Assembly (NCBI GenBank): GCA_963747985.1
Contig: CAVVHG010000003.1
Span: forward strand, 354,013-418,012
Length of the DNA: 64,000 bases
Direction of reading: 5' to 3'
Source: JACADW01 sp963747985
Lineage (GTDB): Bacteria; Acidobacteriota; UBA6911
This document shows, one piece after another, positions 51,736-61,870 of the stretch (positions within the stretch are counted from its first letter, which is position 1; the number at the start of each line of letters is the position of its first letter). The translations under genes were made by a program, and so were the position numbers. Under the pieces are notes generated by a model. That model had not been told where the DNA came from. It worked only from the letters and a program-made list of their open reading frames with translations, and made no database searches.

Positions 51736-54700
51736 ATGAAATCCATTCGCCTCGCCCTTCTGCTGACTTGCTGCCTCCTGGCCATACCGGTCCTCGCCTT
51801 CTTCCAGGAGAAACCGGCAGACGAAAGCAAGCCGAAAGAAAGCGCCGGCCCGCCCGACCCGATGTCTTCCGGGACCTTCTCGGGGCTCAAGCTCCGCTCT
51901 ATCGGGCCCGCACTGACCGCCGGGAGAATCGCGGACTTCGCCGTGGATCCCAACAACCGGAGCCGCTATTTCGTGGCGGTGGCATCCGGCGGCGTCTGGA
52001 AGACCGTTAACTCCGGCACGACCTGGACTCCGGTTTTCGATGCGGAGGGATCGTACTCCATCGGCGTGGTCGCCCTCGATCCGAAGAATCCTTCCGTCGT
52101 CTGGGTCGGCACGGGCGAGAACAACAGCCAGCGAAGCGTCGGCTACGGCGACGGGGTGTACCGGTCCGACGACGGCGGAAAGACCTGGAAGAACACAGGC
52201 CTCAAGAAATCCGAACACATCGGCCGCATCGTCATCGATCCGCGCAACACCGACGTCGTCTACGTGGCGGCCCAGGGCCCGCTGTGGTCCCCGGGAGGCG
52301 ACCGCGGGGTCTACAAGACCGCGGATGGCGGAAAGACATGGAAGAACGTCCTCTCCATCAGCGAGAACACCGGGGCGACCGACCTCGCCATGGATCCGAG
52401 AGACTCCAACGTGCTCTACGCCGCATCCTATCAGCGCCGGCGGCACGTCTGGACGCTGATCGACGGCGGCCCGGAAAGTGCGATCTACAAGACCACGGAC
52501 GGCGGCGTGACCTGGAACAAGCTCAGCACCGGGCTTCCCACCGAGGAGATGGGACGGATCGGGCTCGCTGTCTCGCCTGCTAATCCTGATGTCGTCTACG
52601 CGACCATCGAGGCGGCGAACAAGGCGGGAGGCATCTTCCGCTCGAAAGACCGGGGCGCCACCTGGGAACGCAGGAACGAGTTCGACGTCGGCGCGATGTA
52701 CTACGCCCGGATCTTCGCAGATCCAAGGAATGTCGACCGTGTCTACGTGATGAACGTCCTGATCAGGGTATCGGACGACGGCGGCAAGACGCTGCATGAG
52801 CAGCGCGACACCCACAAGCACGTGGACAACCACTCCATGTGGATCGATCCCGTCGACACCGATTACTATCTCGTGGGGTGCGACGGCGGCATTTACGAGA
52901 GCTTCGACCGGGGCGCCACCTGGAATTTCAAGGCCAACCTGCCGGTCACCCAGTTCTACGATGTCGCCGTCGACAACGCCAAACCGTTCTACAACATCTA
53001 CGCGGGGACGCAGGACAACTACAGTCTCGGCGGCCCATCCCGCACACGCAGCGCCTCGGGGATCATCAATACCGACTGGTTCGTGACCGAGGGAGGCGAC
53101 GGATTCCGTTCCGTGATAGATCCCGACGACCCGAACACGGTTTACGCCGAGAGCCAGTACGGGGGCCTGGTGCGGTTCGACAAGCGGACGGGGGAACGAA
53201 TCGGCATACAGCCGCAGCCCGGGAAAGGCGAAGAGCCTTTCCGTTGGAACTGGGACTCTCCGCTGATTATCAGTCCGCACTCGCACACACGCCTCTACTT
53301 CGCCGCCAATATCCTGTTCCGCAGCGACGACCGGGGAGACACCTGGAAGGCGGTCAGCGGAGACCTGACCAGGAAGATCGACCGGAACTCCCTGCCTGTC
53401 ATGGGCAAGGTCTGGGGGCCGGACGCGGTCGCGAAGAACGAGTCGACGTCGTTTTACGGCAATATCGTGGCCCTGGCCGAGTCGCCCGTGAAGGAAGGTG
53501 TCATTTTCGTCGGCACCGACGACGGGCTCATTCAGGTCACTGAAAATGCGGGCGGGGCATGGCGCAAGTCGGAGTCATTCCCCGGCATCCCGGATCGGAC
53601 CTATGTGAGCCGGATCGTGGCTTCCGGCTTCGACGCCTCGACCGTCTACGCCGCCTTCGACAATCACAAGAATGGGGACTTCGCTCCCTACGTTCTGAAG
53701 AGCGTCGATACCGGCCGGACGTGGACTTCCATCAAGGGGAATCTGCCGGAGAACGGCCCCGTCCTCGCGCTGGCCGAGGACCCGGTAAACCGCAACCTTC
53801 TCTTCGCGGGCACGGAATTCGGGCTTTTCTTTACCGTCGACGGGGGTGGCAAGTGGATCCAGTTGAAGGGCGATATCCCCACGATCGCCGTTCGAGATCT
53901 GGCAATCCAGAAGCGGGAGGGCGACCTGGTCGCCGCTACCTTCGGACGCGGAATCTATGTCCTCGACGATTACACTCCATTGAGAAGCATCGGGGCCGAC
54001 ACTCTCACCCGGGAGGCAATCCTTTTTCAGCCCAGGGATGCCCTGATGTACATCGAATCGCAGCCGCTCGGAGGCCGCGGCAAGGCATATCTCGGTGATT
54101 CATTTTATGCCGCTCCGAACGTGCCTTTCGGAACAACGTTTACGTATTACATGAAAGAATCTCTCAAGACGAAAAAGGAAAAGCGGCAGGAGGCTGAGAA
54201 GGAGGCGGGGAAAAAGGGCACGACCGTGCCCTATCCCGGCAGGGATGAACTCCGGGCCGAGGCGGAAGAGGAGCCCCCGGCGGTCATACTGACAATCACT
54301 GACGAGTCGGGAAACGTCGTACGGCGCCTTACGGGGCCGACAAAGGCCGGCATGCAGCGCGTCTCATGGGACCTGCGCTACCCGGAGTCCTATCTGCAGA
54401 TTGGCAAGAAGGCTGAAGAAGAGGAGGAAGGCGAGGACGGCCGCACTCCATCCGGACCGCTTGTCATGCCGGGAAAATTCTCCGTCAGGATGGCCCGGAG
54501 AGTGGGCGGGCTTGAATCGCCCCTGGCGGCTCAGCAGTCCTTCGAAGTCAAGGTCGACGGCGTCTCTTCGATGACACCCTCCGATGGGGCCGCACTGACT
54601 CAGTTCCAGCGGAAGGTTTCCCGCCTCCAGGGTGCCGTGATCGGCGCCCTGCGGACAGCGGAGGAAGTGAAGACCAGGCTGGGGCTGATACAGAAAGCCC

Positions 54701-55053
54701 TGCTCGAAACACCGGCGGCAGACGCGCGGCTCCGGCAGGAGGCTTTGGCGCTGGAGAAACAACTGAACGATATCCTGCGCAACCTGCGCGGCGACACCGC
54801 CCTCCAGGCGAGAAACGAGAACGTGCCGGTCTCCATAAGCGAACGGGTTTCGCAGATTGTCGGAGATCAACGCATGTCGACGTCACGGCCGACGCGGACA
54901 CACCAGGAGCAGTATCAAATTGCGGCCGACGATTTCGCTGCTGAGCTCAGGAAACTGCGCACCCTGGTGCAGGTCGACTTGGCGAAGCTGGAAAAGGCCA
55001 TGGAGGCTGCAGGCGCGCCCTGGACGCCGGGTCGCATTCCCGAGTGGAGGTAA
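51736..55053 (+). CDS. Large secreted Asp-box (BNR)/sortilin-like beta-propeller protein
   Basis: 1105-residue exported protein. ATG 51736 has GGAGGA four bases upstream and starts a signal peptide (MKSIRLALLLTCCLLAIPVLA). Asp-box motifs recur: SDDGGKTW, TADGGKTW, TTDGGVTW, SKDRGATW, SFDRGATW, SDDRGDTW and SVDTGRTW, indicating one or two 10-bladed or 6-7-bladed propellers like VPS10/sortilin or glycosyl-hydrolase-like folds. The last 250 residues form a different, partly coiled-coil region (QLNDILRNLRGDT). Such proteins are frequent in Acidobacteriota; the ligand is unknown, and no catalytic residues can be named. It lies alone, divergent from the efflux operon. Confidence 0.85.
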   Translation: MKSIRLALLLTCCLLAIPVLAFFQEKPADESKPKESAGPPDPMSSGTFSGLKLRSIGPALTAGRIADFAVDPNNRSRYFVAVASGGVWKTVNSGTTWTPVFDAEGSYSIGVVALDPKNPSVVWVGTGENNSQRSVGYGDGVYRSDDGGKTWKNTGLKKSEHIGRIVIDPRNTDVVYVAAQGPLWSPGGDRGVYKTADGGKTWKNVLSISENTGATDLAMDPRDSNVLYAASYQRRRHVWTLIDGGPESAIYKTTDGGVTWNKLSTGLPTEEMGRIGLAVSPANPDVVYATIEAANKAGGIFRSKDRGATWERRNEFDVGAMYYARIFADPRNVDRVYVMNVLIRVSDDGGKTLHEQRDTHKHVDNHSMWIDPVDTDYYLVGCDGGIYESFDRGATWNFKANLPVTQFYDVAVDNAKPFYNIYAGTQDNYSLGGPSRTRSASGIINTDWFVTEGGDGFRSVIDPDDPNTVYAESQYGGLVRFDKRTGERIGIQPQPGKGEEPFRWNWDSPLIISPHSHTRLYFAANILFRSDDRGDTWKAVSGDLTRKIDRNSLPVMGKVWGPDAVAKNESTSFYGNIVALAESPVKEGVIFVGTDDGLIQVTENAGGAWRKSESFPGIPDRTYVSRIVASGFDASTVYAAFDNHKNGDFAPYVLKSVDTGRTWTSIKGNLPENGPVLALAEDPVNRNLLFAGTEFGLFFTVDGGGKWIQLKGDIPTIAVRDLAIQKREGDLVAATFGRGIYVLDDYTPLRSIGADTLTREAILFQPRDALMYIESQPLGGRGKAYLGDSFYAAPNVPFGTTFTYYMKESLKTKKEKRQEAEKEAGKKGTTVPYPGRDELRAEAEEEPPAVILTITDESGNVVRRLTGPTKAGMQRVSWDLRYPESYLQIGKKAEEEEEGEDGRTPSGPLVMPGKFSVRMARRVGGLESPLAAQQSFEVKVDGVSSMTPSDGAALTQFQRKVSRLQGAVIGALRTAEEVKTRLGLIQKALLETPAADARLRQEALALEKQLNDILRNLRGDTALQARNENVPVSISERVSQIVGDQRMSTSRPTRTHQEQYQIAADDFAAELRKLRTLVQVDLAKLEKAMEAAGAPWTPGRIPEWR

Positions 55054-55309
55054 GTCAAACAGAATTCAGAATGCAGAGACTTGGATAGTTAATCAGGCGT
55101 CGTGGAGCATAGATTTCAGGACGCAGAAAAACGCTGACCTACGCAGATCAAACTTAGTCATTGAATCCGCGTGCGGAGCTGTTGCCGTACCCAAGGCAAC
55201 AGCTCTGCCAGCGTTGTTCCGCGTCCCAAAATGCTTGAGTTTCTGGCTCGGGCAACCGCCGCGTCATTAAGGGGCGGTGGAACGCTGAATTCTTTAATCT
55301 GGTTCCCCC

Positions 55310-56270
55310 CTACCCAGCCCGGCCGACACACCCGGCCATCGCCAGCTTCGCTATCTGTATGTCCTGTACCGCCACGCCGGTCAGGTCACAGATCGTGATC
55401 TGATCGCTGGCCGTCCTGCCGAGTTCCGGCTTGCGGATGAGAGTCCCCAACTCGACAAGCTGTTCCTGTTTGATGAATCCGGCTTTCAGCGCAAAGGAGG
55501 AATCGCCGGATTCCCTGCACTGCCGCCGGCTGTCGACGACGAAGACAGTGGCCTTCCTGAAAAGCTCGGCGTCCAGTTCCTGTTTGCCGCCCCCGTCCGC
55601 ACCGACGGCCGTAATGTGGGTGCCCGGGCGGACCTGCCTCGGCCCGATCAGCGGCGACCGGCTGGGCGTAGTCGTCACGATAAGGTTGCAGGCGGCGCAC
55701 AGGTCCTGGATCCGCACCGCTATCTCGACGGCGAATCCGAGCGGCTCCACATCCCGCTTGTAGGCCTCGGCCCGCGCGGCATTCCGTCCCCAGACCATGA
55801 GGTCGCGGCACGGCGTGACTTCCCTGAGGAGCTGCGGCTGCAGTCGTGCCTGAGTGCCCGTGCCGACGATCCCGATTTTCGTGATCGGCCGCGGCGCCAG
55901 GTACTTGGCAGCGATCGCGCCGGCAGCGGCGGTGCGCATGTCGGTGAGGTAGCCTTCGTCCAGCAGGACGGCAGCCGGGATGCCGGTTTTGCGATCGAAG
56001 ACAAGCATCATGCCGTTACTGGAAGGCAGTCCCAGCATCCGGGTTACGATAGAACCCGCTGGCGATCTTGACGACGTAATAGGCGTCGTCGATCAGGTAT
56101 CCGAACTTGATGTGACAATCGCCGGGCGGGTCGTCGAAAAAGAGGCTGCCCGGAGGAGGGACGACGACCTGCCCCTCGGAGTAGGCGATGAAGCCCTCCT
56201 CCTGGCACTGGATCAAGTGAACGGGATCGATGGCCCGCTTGATCTCCTCGAGGCTGTAAATCCTGACCAC
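55310..56270 (-). pseudogene. Ornithine cyclodeaminase/mu-crystallin-family protein, frameshifted
   Basis: Two frames join to about 319 codons. The first (from 56270) gives MVRIYSLEEIKRAIDPVHLIQCQEEGF to IASGFYRNP; the second continues MLGLPSSNGMMLVFDRKTGIPAAVLLDEGYLTDMRTAAAGAIAAKYL, GIVGTGTQARLQ (NAD site, about residue 130) and ADGGGKQELDAELF. The shift is in CCCGGATGC at about 56035. The family converts ornithine to proline or reduces related imino acids. It may be an assembly indel or genuine inactivation; together with the decayed rocD remnant, an ornithine link may be lost in this strain. Confidence 0.85.
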
Positions 56271-56307
56271 AGGTATTTCCTTTGCGCCCTTTGCGTCTCC
56301 GCGGTGC

Positions 56308-57088
56308 CTACTTTATCTCCGAAAAGGGCAGCGGCGTCATGAACTGGTTGGAGATGCGGCAGACAAGTTCACGGTCGGTCATGCCCGGCGCCGTTGACAT
56401 CTTCTTCCACTCGGGGCTCTGGCCGAACGCGGACCAGGACTGTGCTCGCGCCTGCTCGGATGGGAAGCTGACCATGTAAGCCAGGTTGGGCATATTGGGT
56501 CCGAACAGCGTGGACCCGAAGAAGACGGGGCTGATTCCGGAGCGCCGGAACAGATCGATCTCCCCCTCGTCGAACATGGCGACCTTCTTGATGTGGCCCT
56601 GGAGGTTGCGCGATTCGTAAATCCTCAGTTCGAATAGATTTGTTTTGCCGGGCTCAACCTTTGGGACCTCGATCCCCGGGGTGGTCCTGAAGGCGCGCAG
56701 AAGCCAGCATTCGATGCGGTCATAGGCGAGCTCCCACTTGTCGTCGAATGCCTTCTGATCCGCGACGTAGCTCGTGTCCGCGGCGAGTTTCGCATAGCAA
56801 TCCTGCAGCGATGCGAGTGACGGGTAGCCGGTGACCACCAGGAAGGAGGGGCTGTCGGGACCGACCTGAAGGCTGGAAGACGCCGACAGGTTTGACTCCG
56901 GCACGCGAGTAGGCAGGTACGGCACTGTTGGCCAGGAAGTCGCGCAGTCGTTGAACGTCCTGGTCACGCCTGCAGCGATACCACTCCATGGCGATGAAGC
57001 CCGGTCCGCCCTGTGCTGCAGCAGAACCGGACACTGCGCCGACGACGCTGCCGGCGACCGCAGCTTGCATGAATTCTCTCCGCTTCAT
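56308..57088 (-). pseudogene. Tat-exported NIPSNAP-family protein, frameshifted
   Basis: About 260 codons after joining. The N terminus MKRREFMQAAVAGSVVGAVSG is a clear twin-arginine signal; the first frame reads on to AGVKPVGVFQ and is then lost. From SSSLQVGPDSPSFLVVTGYPS the second frame carries the NIPSNAP-like ferredoxin-fold repeats, notably LFELRIYESRNLQGHIKKVAMFDEGEI and YMVSFPSEQARAQSW. The shift lies at about 56880-56900. Function of the family is not known. The next upstream region is a type R3 element. Confidence 0.82.
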
Positions 57089-57234
57089 AGGTTTCCTCCA
57101 TCAGGATGTTGGACAGGATGACGTCCGACAGAATAGCAGGATTTGCTGGTGTTTGATATCTCCAATCGAACCGCAAGACGAAACCGCGGGGAAGGGCCCC
57201 CTTGGGAGATATTTGGCAGTTGCATGTGATTTCC

Positions 57235-57577
57235 GGCGCCCCTCCAGGGCGCGTCGCTTGTTGCTATGCTGACCCGGGGGCTCGCTCCGCTCACCCCCGG
57301 CTATGTCTCTTCAGCCCCTCCGGGGCTTTGGGTTTCTCACATGTCGCAGCGCATCAAGTGACGGCCGGGCGTGCACCTGCAAAGAATTCTTTCCTCACTT
57401 GCGCCCCCGGCGATCAGAGTCTTGGACCTTGGCGCCTTGGTTTGGCCTACCTTGCGGCACATCCCCGTCCATCGGGAATCCATGGGCCCCGGAGGGGCCA
57501 CGGAGAATAGCCCGGGGTGAGCGTAGCGAACCCCGGGGATGGGGCCCATTAAACCCGACCCGCCCTGGAGGGGCGCC
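57235..57577. repeat. Long inverted-repeat element (family R3), 343 bp
   Basis: Starts with GGCGCCCCTCCAGGGCGCG, identical to the left end of the 44027 element, and ends in CCGCCCTGGAGGGGCGCC. Inside are GGGGGCTCGCTCCGCTCACC / GGTGAGCGTAGCGAACCCC as inverted arms and CAGCCCCTCCGGGGCT and GGCCCCGGAGGGGCC as hairpins. It fills the space between the NIPSNAP gene start and the phosphatase gene; in the middle (57390-57460) lies a GCGCC/TTGGCG-rich unique piece. Confidence 0.8.
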
Positions 57578-57630
57578 GGAGCGATGACAAGTCTCTGAGT
57601 TCTCAATTCTCAATCAGGTATGATCATGCC

Positions 57631-58398
57631 ATGGACTACGAACATGACCTTGACGCTGCGCTATCGTTCGCCCGTAGCGCGGGTAAACTGACGCTAAAGT
57701 ATTACGCGCAGGAGATTACGGCCGATGAGAAAGATGATCAGTCGCCCGTGACGATCGCCGATCGCGAGAGCGAGGCGCTGCTGCGCGGGCTGATCTCCGA
57801 GCGGTTTCCCGGCGACGGCATCCTGGGCGAGGAGGGGACGTCCATTCCGTCGCGCACAGGCCGGCGATGGATAATCGATCCTGTCGATGGGACGCGCGAT
57901 TTCATCCGGCGACTTCCCTTCTGGTCAATCCAGGTTGCGCTCGAGGTCGAAGGACAGGTCGTCGTGGGGGTTATCCATTTCCCCTGCCTGGATGACACCT
58001 GTTACGCCGCCGAAGGCGCAGGCTGTTATTGGAACAGCGAGCGGATCAGGGCATCAGGGATCTCGAGTGTCGAAAAGTCGATCCTGATGATCAGCGGTTT
58101 CCAGGACGTCTGGCAATCCTGGCCGCCGGACGGGGTGCGGTACCTGACGGAGAACTGCTGGACGGTGCGCGGGTACAGCGGCTGCTACGACGTGGCGATG
58201 CTGGCCCGCGGCAAGGCGGATATCTGGCTGAGTGGGAACGGCATGGAATGGGACTACGCCCCTGCGGAAATAATCTCCCGCGAATGCGGCGCGCGATTCA
58301 TAACCCGTGCAGGCGACGGCCGCATCGACGCGCGCCATTGCCTGATCTGCGTTCCTCCGCTTGAGGCCGAGCTGAGGAGAATCCTCGGCATCGGCTGA
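57631..58398 (+). CDS. Inositol-monophosphatase-family phosphatase (possible HisN)
   Basis: 255-residue metal-dependent phosphomonoesterase. Metal-site motifs are present: GDGILGEEG near residue 66, WIIDPVDGTRDFIRRLP near 83-98 and GNGMEWDYAPAEIISRECGA near 206. The sequence SPVTIADRESEALLRGLI is typical of the family, and the size is near HisN/SuhB (260). The RDFIRRLPFWSIQVAL region recalls histidinol-phosphate phosphatases of the HisN type, but no his gene is near. Substrate remains open. Confidence 0.85.
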   Translation: MDYEHDLDAALSFARSAGKLTLKYYAQEITADEKDDQSPVTIADRESEALLRGLISERFPGDGILGEEGTSIPSRTGRRWIIDPVDGTRDFIRRLPFWSIQVALEVEGQVVVGVIHFPCLDDTCYAAEGAGCYWNSERIRASGISSVEKSILMISGFQDVWQSWPPDGVRYLTENCWTVRGYSGCYDVAMLARGKADIWLSGNGMEWDYAPAEIISRECGARFITRAGDGRIDARHCLICVPPLEAELRRILGIG

Positions 58399-58455
58399 AT
58401 CCGGTAGTCGTCTCGAATAAATGCTTACATGCTGCATATCCTATGCTGAGTCAAT

Positions 58456-59361
58456 ATGAACAAGATCTCGCTCCAGAACGTCCGCAAGACGTTTAATTCG
58501 AAGGTTGCGGTTGCAGGCGCGACCTTCGACATTTCGGAGGGCACGGTCTTCGGGCTGCTTGGCCCGAACGGAGCCGGCAAGACGACCCTGATCCGCATGA
58601 TCATGGACATCATCAAGCCGGACTCCGGCATGATTCTCTACGAAGGCCATGTTCTGACGGACTCGGACAAGGATCGCATCACGTACCTCCCGGAAGAGCG
58701 GGGGTTGTACAAGAAGGAGTCCGTCCGGAGCATGCTCGAGTATTTCGCCCGCCTGAAGGGTATGCGGCAGATGGCGGCGCGCGACCGCGTGATGCTCTAC
58801 CTCGAGAAGCTCGGCATGGAGGAGGAAGCCGACCGGAAGATCGAGGAGCTGTCCAAGGGGAACCAGCAGAAGATCCAGATCGCTGCGACGCTTGTCAGCG
58901 ATCCGGAGGTGATCATCCTGGACGAGCCTTTCACGGGCCTCGACCCGCTCAACGTCCGCCTCACGAAGACGCTCCTGGCAGAGGCAAAGGAGCAGGGCAA
59001 GACAGTCGTCCTCTCGACGCACCAGATCAACCAGGTGGAGGAGCTGTGTGACCACCTGTTCATGATAAATGACGGGAACCAGGTTCTTTACGGGGGGATG
59101 GCAGAGATCCTGGGGCGGTATTCGGAGCCTGCCCTCCTGCTCGAGTGTTCGCCTATAGAGGGGACTCTGCCGGAAATCGATCGGATTGCAGAAAACGGCC
59201 GGTTCCTGAAAGTGTATCCGGCCCAGGGGGTCCAGCCGACTGAAGTGCTCAAGGCACTGCTCGCCCGGGGAGTACAGATCGAGCATTTTCAGAAAGCCAC
59301 GACGCCCCTGGAGGAGATTTTCGTGAAGGTTGCACGTGAAACCAGCCGGGAGGGAGCATGA
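58456..59361 (+). CDS. ABC transporter ATP-binding protein (NatA-like)
   Basis: 301-residue ATPase. Walker A GPNGAGKT is at 36-43, the signature LSKGNQQKIQ is at about 134-143, and Walker B VIILDEPFTGLDP follows with H-loop VVLSTHQ. The C-terminal 80 residues are the DUF4162-type extension. The stop overlaps the permease gene start by four bases, so the pair is translated together. ABC-2-type exporters with NatA/NatB architecture extrude sodium, drugs or peptides, and the substrate here is not evident. Confidence 0.93.
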   Translation: MNKISLQNVRKTFNSKVAVAGATFDISEGTVFGLLGPNGAGKTTLIRMIMDIIKPDSGMILYEGHVLTDSDKDRITYLPEERGLYKKESVRSMLEYFARLKGMRQMAARDRVMLYLEKLGMEEEADRKIEELSKGNQQKIQIAATLVSDPEVIILDEPFTGLDPLNVRLTKTLLAEAKEQGKTVVLSTHQINQVEELCDHLFMINDGNQVLYGGMAEILGRYSEPALLLECSPIEGTLPEIDRIAENGRFLKVYPAQGVQPTEVLKALLARGVQIEHFQKATTPLEEIFVKVARETSREGA

Positions 59362-60674
59362 AGAAGATCCTGATTGTGGCTCGCCGCGAATACGTAGCCA
59401 CGATTCGCCGCAAGGCCTTCATCATCCTGACAATCGGCATGCCGGTCTTCTTCCTGGTCCTCTTCGGTCTGAGCGCGGTCGGCAGTATGCTGGCGGCTCG
59501 CTCGGAAGCCAAGTCTTCCCTTCCGGTGGGGATTGTGGACGAGGCCGGTGTCGTCGACATGGCGCTCCTGGAGAAAGTCCGGGCGTCATTTCCCGCGCCC
59601 AAAGCACTGGCGAAGGGTAACAGCAGCTTTGAGATGCTGAAGGACCTGCAGGATTTCGACAGCAAGATGGCGCTCATGCGCAGCCAGATCGAGATCAGGA
59701 AGTTCGACAGTCGGGAGGGCGCTAAGAGCGCGTTCCTGAACAAGGAGATACGCGGCTACTATGTCGTCCCGCCCGACTTCCTTAAGGACGGCGAGATTCG
59801 GCTGGTGATCCGCAAGGCAGGGTTTCTTTCCGAGAGCAGGCCTGCCTGGAGCGCGATATCCCGGCTGCTGCAGGCCAGCATCCTGGAAGGCAAGGTGAAC
59901 GACGATCTGGGTCGCAGGATATGGATTCCACCCAAGGTTGAGTCGACCCAGATGTCGGAGACAGGAGAGGTCTCCGGATCCGGCACTGCAGAGGAATTTG
60001 CGGATTTTGCTGTTCCATATTTTGCGGCCCTGTTTTTCATGATTTCGATTATCGGGACGTCGGGGTATCTGCTCCAGGGCGTCGCTGAGGAAAAGGAGAA
60101 CCGGGTAATCGAGGTTCTCATCTCGTCCGTGACGACCGACCAGCTTCTGGCGGGCAAGGTCCTGGGACTGTGCGGCGCGGGCCTGACGCAACTGCTGATC
60201 TGGATTACGGTTGGGGTGACTCCGGCTGCGATGACGTTTCCGTATCTTGGCCTCCGATGGAGCCAGCTCGTCGTGGCGCTCGTATTTTTCCTGCTGGGAT
60301 TCCTGCTCTTCGGAACTCTGATGGCGGGGTGTGGCGCGTTGGGGAACAACTACAGGGAAAGCCAGCAGATGTCCATGATCTGGACAATGTCCGCCGTGAG
60401 TCCCTTGTTCGTGATGACCGTCCTGATGCAGCAGCCGAATGGAACGCTGGCGCGCGTGCTGTCCTATATCCCTTTGACGGCGCCGGTCACGATGATGTTG
60501 AGGACTTCTTCAGCTGCCGTGCCCGCGTGGGACATCGCGCTGTCTGCGATGATATTGGCAGCCAGCCTGCTCTTCTTTGTCCGCCTGGGAGGCAAGCTCT
60601 TCCGCGTCGGAGTGTTGATGTACGGGAAGCGACCCTCCCTCGTCGAGATCGTCCGCTGGCTGAAGGCCGCGTGA
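59358..60674 (+). CDS. ABC-2-type transporter permease (NatB-like)
   Basis: 438-residue integral membrane partner of the ATPase. TM1 (AFIILTIGMPVFFLVLFGLS) at about 21-40 is followed by a large periplasmic domain (about 45-215) and a C-terminal block of five or six membrane spans (FAALFFMISIIGTSGYLLQGVAEEKENRVIEVLISSVTTDQLLAGKVLG...). The EEKENRVIEVLISS motif is characteristic of ABC-2/NatB proteins. Four-base overlap with the ATPase gene supports one operon. Confidence 0.92.
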   Translation: MKKILIVARREYVATIRRKAFIILTIGMPVFFLVLFGLSAVGSMLAARSEAKSSLPVGIVDEAGVVDMALLEKVRASFPAPKALAKGNSSFEMLKDLQDFDSKMALMRSQIEIRKFDSREGAKSAFLNKEIRGYYVVPPDFLKDGEIRLVIRKAGFLSESRPAWSAISRLLQASILEGKVNDDLGRRIWIPPKVESTQMSETGEVSGSGTAEEFADFAVPYFAALFFMISIIGTSGYLLQGVAEEKENRVIEVLISSVTTDQLLAGKVLGLCGAGLTQLLIWITVGVTPAAMTFPYLGLRWSQLVVALVFFLLGFLLFGTLMAGCGALGNNYRESQQMSMIWTMSAVSPLFVMTVLMQQPNGTLARVLSYIPLTAPVTMMLRTSSAAVPAWDIALSAMILAASLLFFVRLGGKLFRVGVLMYGKRPSLVEIVRWLKAA

Positions 60675-61055
60675 TCTGCCCCAGGGAGTTCCGATCTGAA
60701 CTGGGCTCGGTCTGTTAGGCGGGCCCCCATCGGCTTCAGCAATGCACGACGCCGCGGTGGATCGCAGTCCCGCAGCACCGCGTCCTCTCTCAACCCGCGT
60801 GTCATGGGCTTCAGCCCGCGAGACCTGCTATCGCCAAAGTTGACCGAACCTATCGAGGTGGTGCGGATCAAAGTGCCTCAAGCACGTGCGCAGCAACGGC
60901 AACGCAGCGGGTCTGCTTCCGGGGGCGCATCATAACCTGGGCCGCCCAACCAGACAACAGGACAGAGATCTCATCGTGACCTCACACCCCAGTGTGACGC
61001 TCCTGCTGAGACTCTTGACTCGATGCTTAAGGACGATCCAGCGCCTGACTCGCCG
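60675..61055. other. Intergenic region without a supported gene
   Basis: Contains a hairpin GTCATGGGCTTCAGCCCGCG (60801-60820) similar to GTCACGGGCTTTAGCCCATG in the 487-bp units, otherwise nothing recognised. The neighbouring genes converge here: the ABC permease on the plus strand, the Flp pilin on the minus strand. Confidence 0.5.
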
Positions 61056-61241
61056 TTACGGCCTGTAACCCAGAAGGCTCGACGTATCATTGAATACTTG
61101 TATGATCGCCTGCGTCAAACTCGGGCTGGCAAGCAGCACAGCCAGCGCTATCAGAACGATGATCAGGGCATATTCCACGATTGTCTGGCCTTCTTCCTCC
61201 TTGTGAAGCTGGGCCAGCTTCGCCTTGAACCATGTAATCAC
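61056..61241 (-). CDS. Flp-type class IVb pilin
   Basis: 61-residue prepilin of the Flp/Fap family. The motif EEEGQTIVEYALIIVLIAL has the Gly before the processing site, the Glu at mature position 5 and the Tyr typical of Flp pilins; one hydrophobic helix (about 25-45) follows. GTG start with AAGGAGG seven bases upstream. The secretion machinery (tad/cpa genes) is not in the window. 61242-61770 holds no further gene that can be supported. Confidence 0.88.
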   Translation of the reverse strand: MITWFKAKLAQLHKEEEGQTIVEYALIIVLIALAVLLASPSLTQAIIQVFNDTSSLLGYRP

Positions 61242-61772
61242 TTTCCATCCTCCTTTTCGCTGATTCCCATTCTTGTGACGCTCACGTTGAGTTCAGGGCC
61301 AAGGGAGAAAGCCTTGACCGGTAGGAAGCCCATGTCAGCCCTATCGCTGCCGGACGCTGTGCGTACGGGATCGCCCACTTGAATTGGCTGTCACCCGTTT
61401 CTTCTAGGCGCGCTAAGGTCACGACCACGTGCGCAGGAACCTGGCGGGTGAAGCTGCTGCCCGTCCTGTTAGTATGATGGTGAATCATTTCCAGTCCATT
61501 CCATCATGATCAGAGAAATCATGCTGGCTTCGCAAGTGAGGCGGTTTCTGCAGGACCCCCTGAGGATCCAAGGATACGGGATGCTGCGTCAGTTTTGTGT
61601 GACACAGCTCACCACGATCAACGATATCGGAACGGCATGTGCGATCTGTGTAGAACCTACGGCGGTTAGACTTACGGGGAAGCGCAAAGCAGGCGCAGAA
61701 CTGCGCGGAGATCCCGACGCACCCAACGTCTGCGCTGGCAGCGCGGAACTACTCCCGTCGGCCATCAAACCA

Positions 61773-61825
61773 TAAAAAAAGCCCTGTGGGGGAGGCACAG
61801 GCTGCTGCTCCACCCCCACAGGGCT
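61773..61825 (-). terminator. Strong intrinsic terminator for the minus-strand TIG gene
   Basis: A perfect 13-bp stem (AGCCCTGTGGGGG 61780-61792 with 61813-61825) with a 20-nt loop is followed on the minus strand by a run of seven to eight T (61773-61780). It lies about 45 bp past the stop codon at 61871. Confidence 0.85.
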
Positions 61826-61870
61826 GTCAGGAATCGCGGCGGGCCAAAGACCCGCCACGCGGGATTCCAG

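Noticed and set aside
51625..53286. 553-codon minus-strand frame
   Set aside because: Antisense shadow of the Asp-box protein gene; no motif or signal.
61506..61775. 89-codon plus-strand frame upstream of the terminator
   Set aside because: No ribosome binding site, no recognisable motif and unusual composition; not supportable as a gene.
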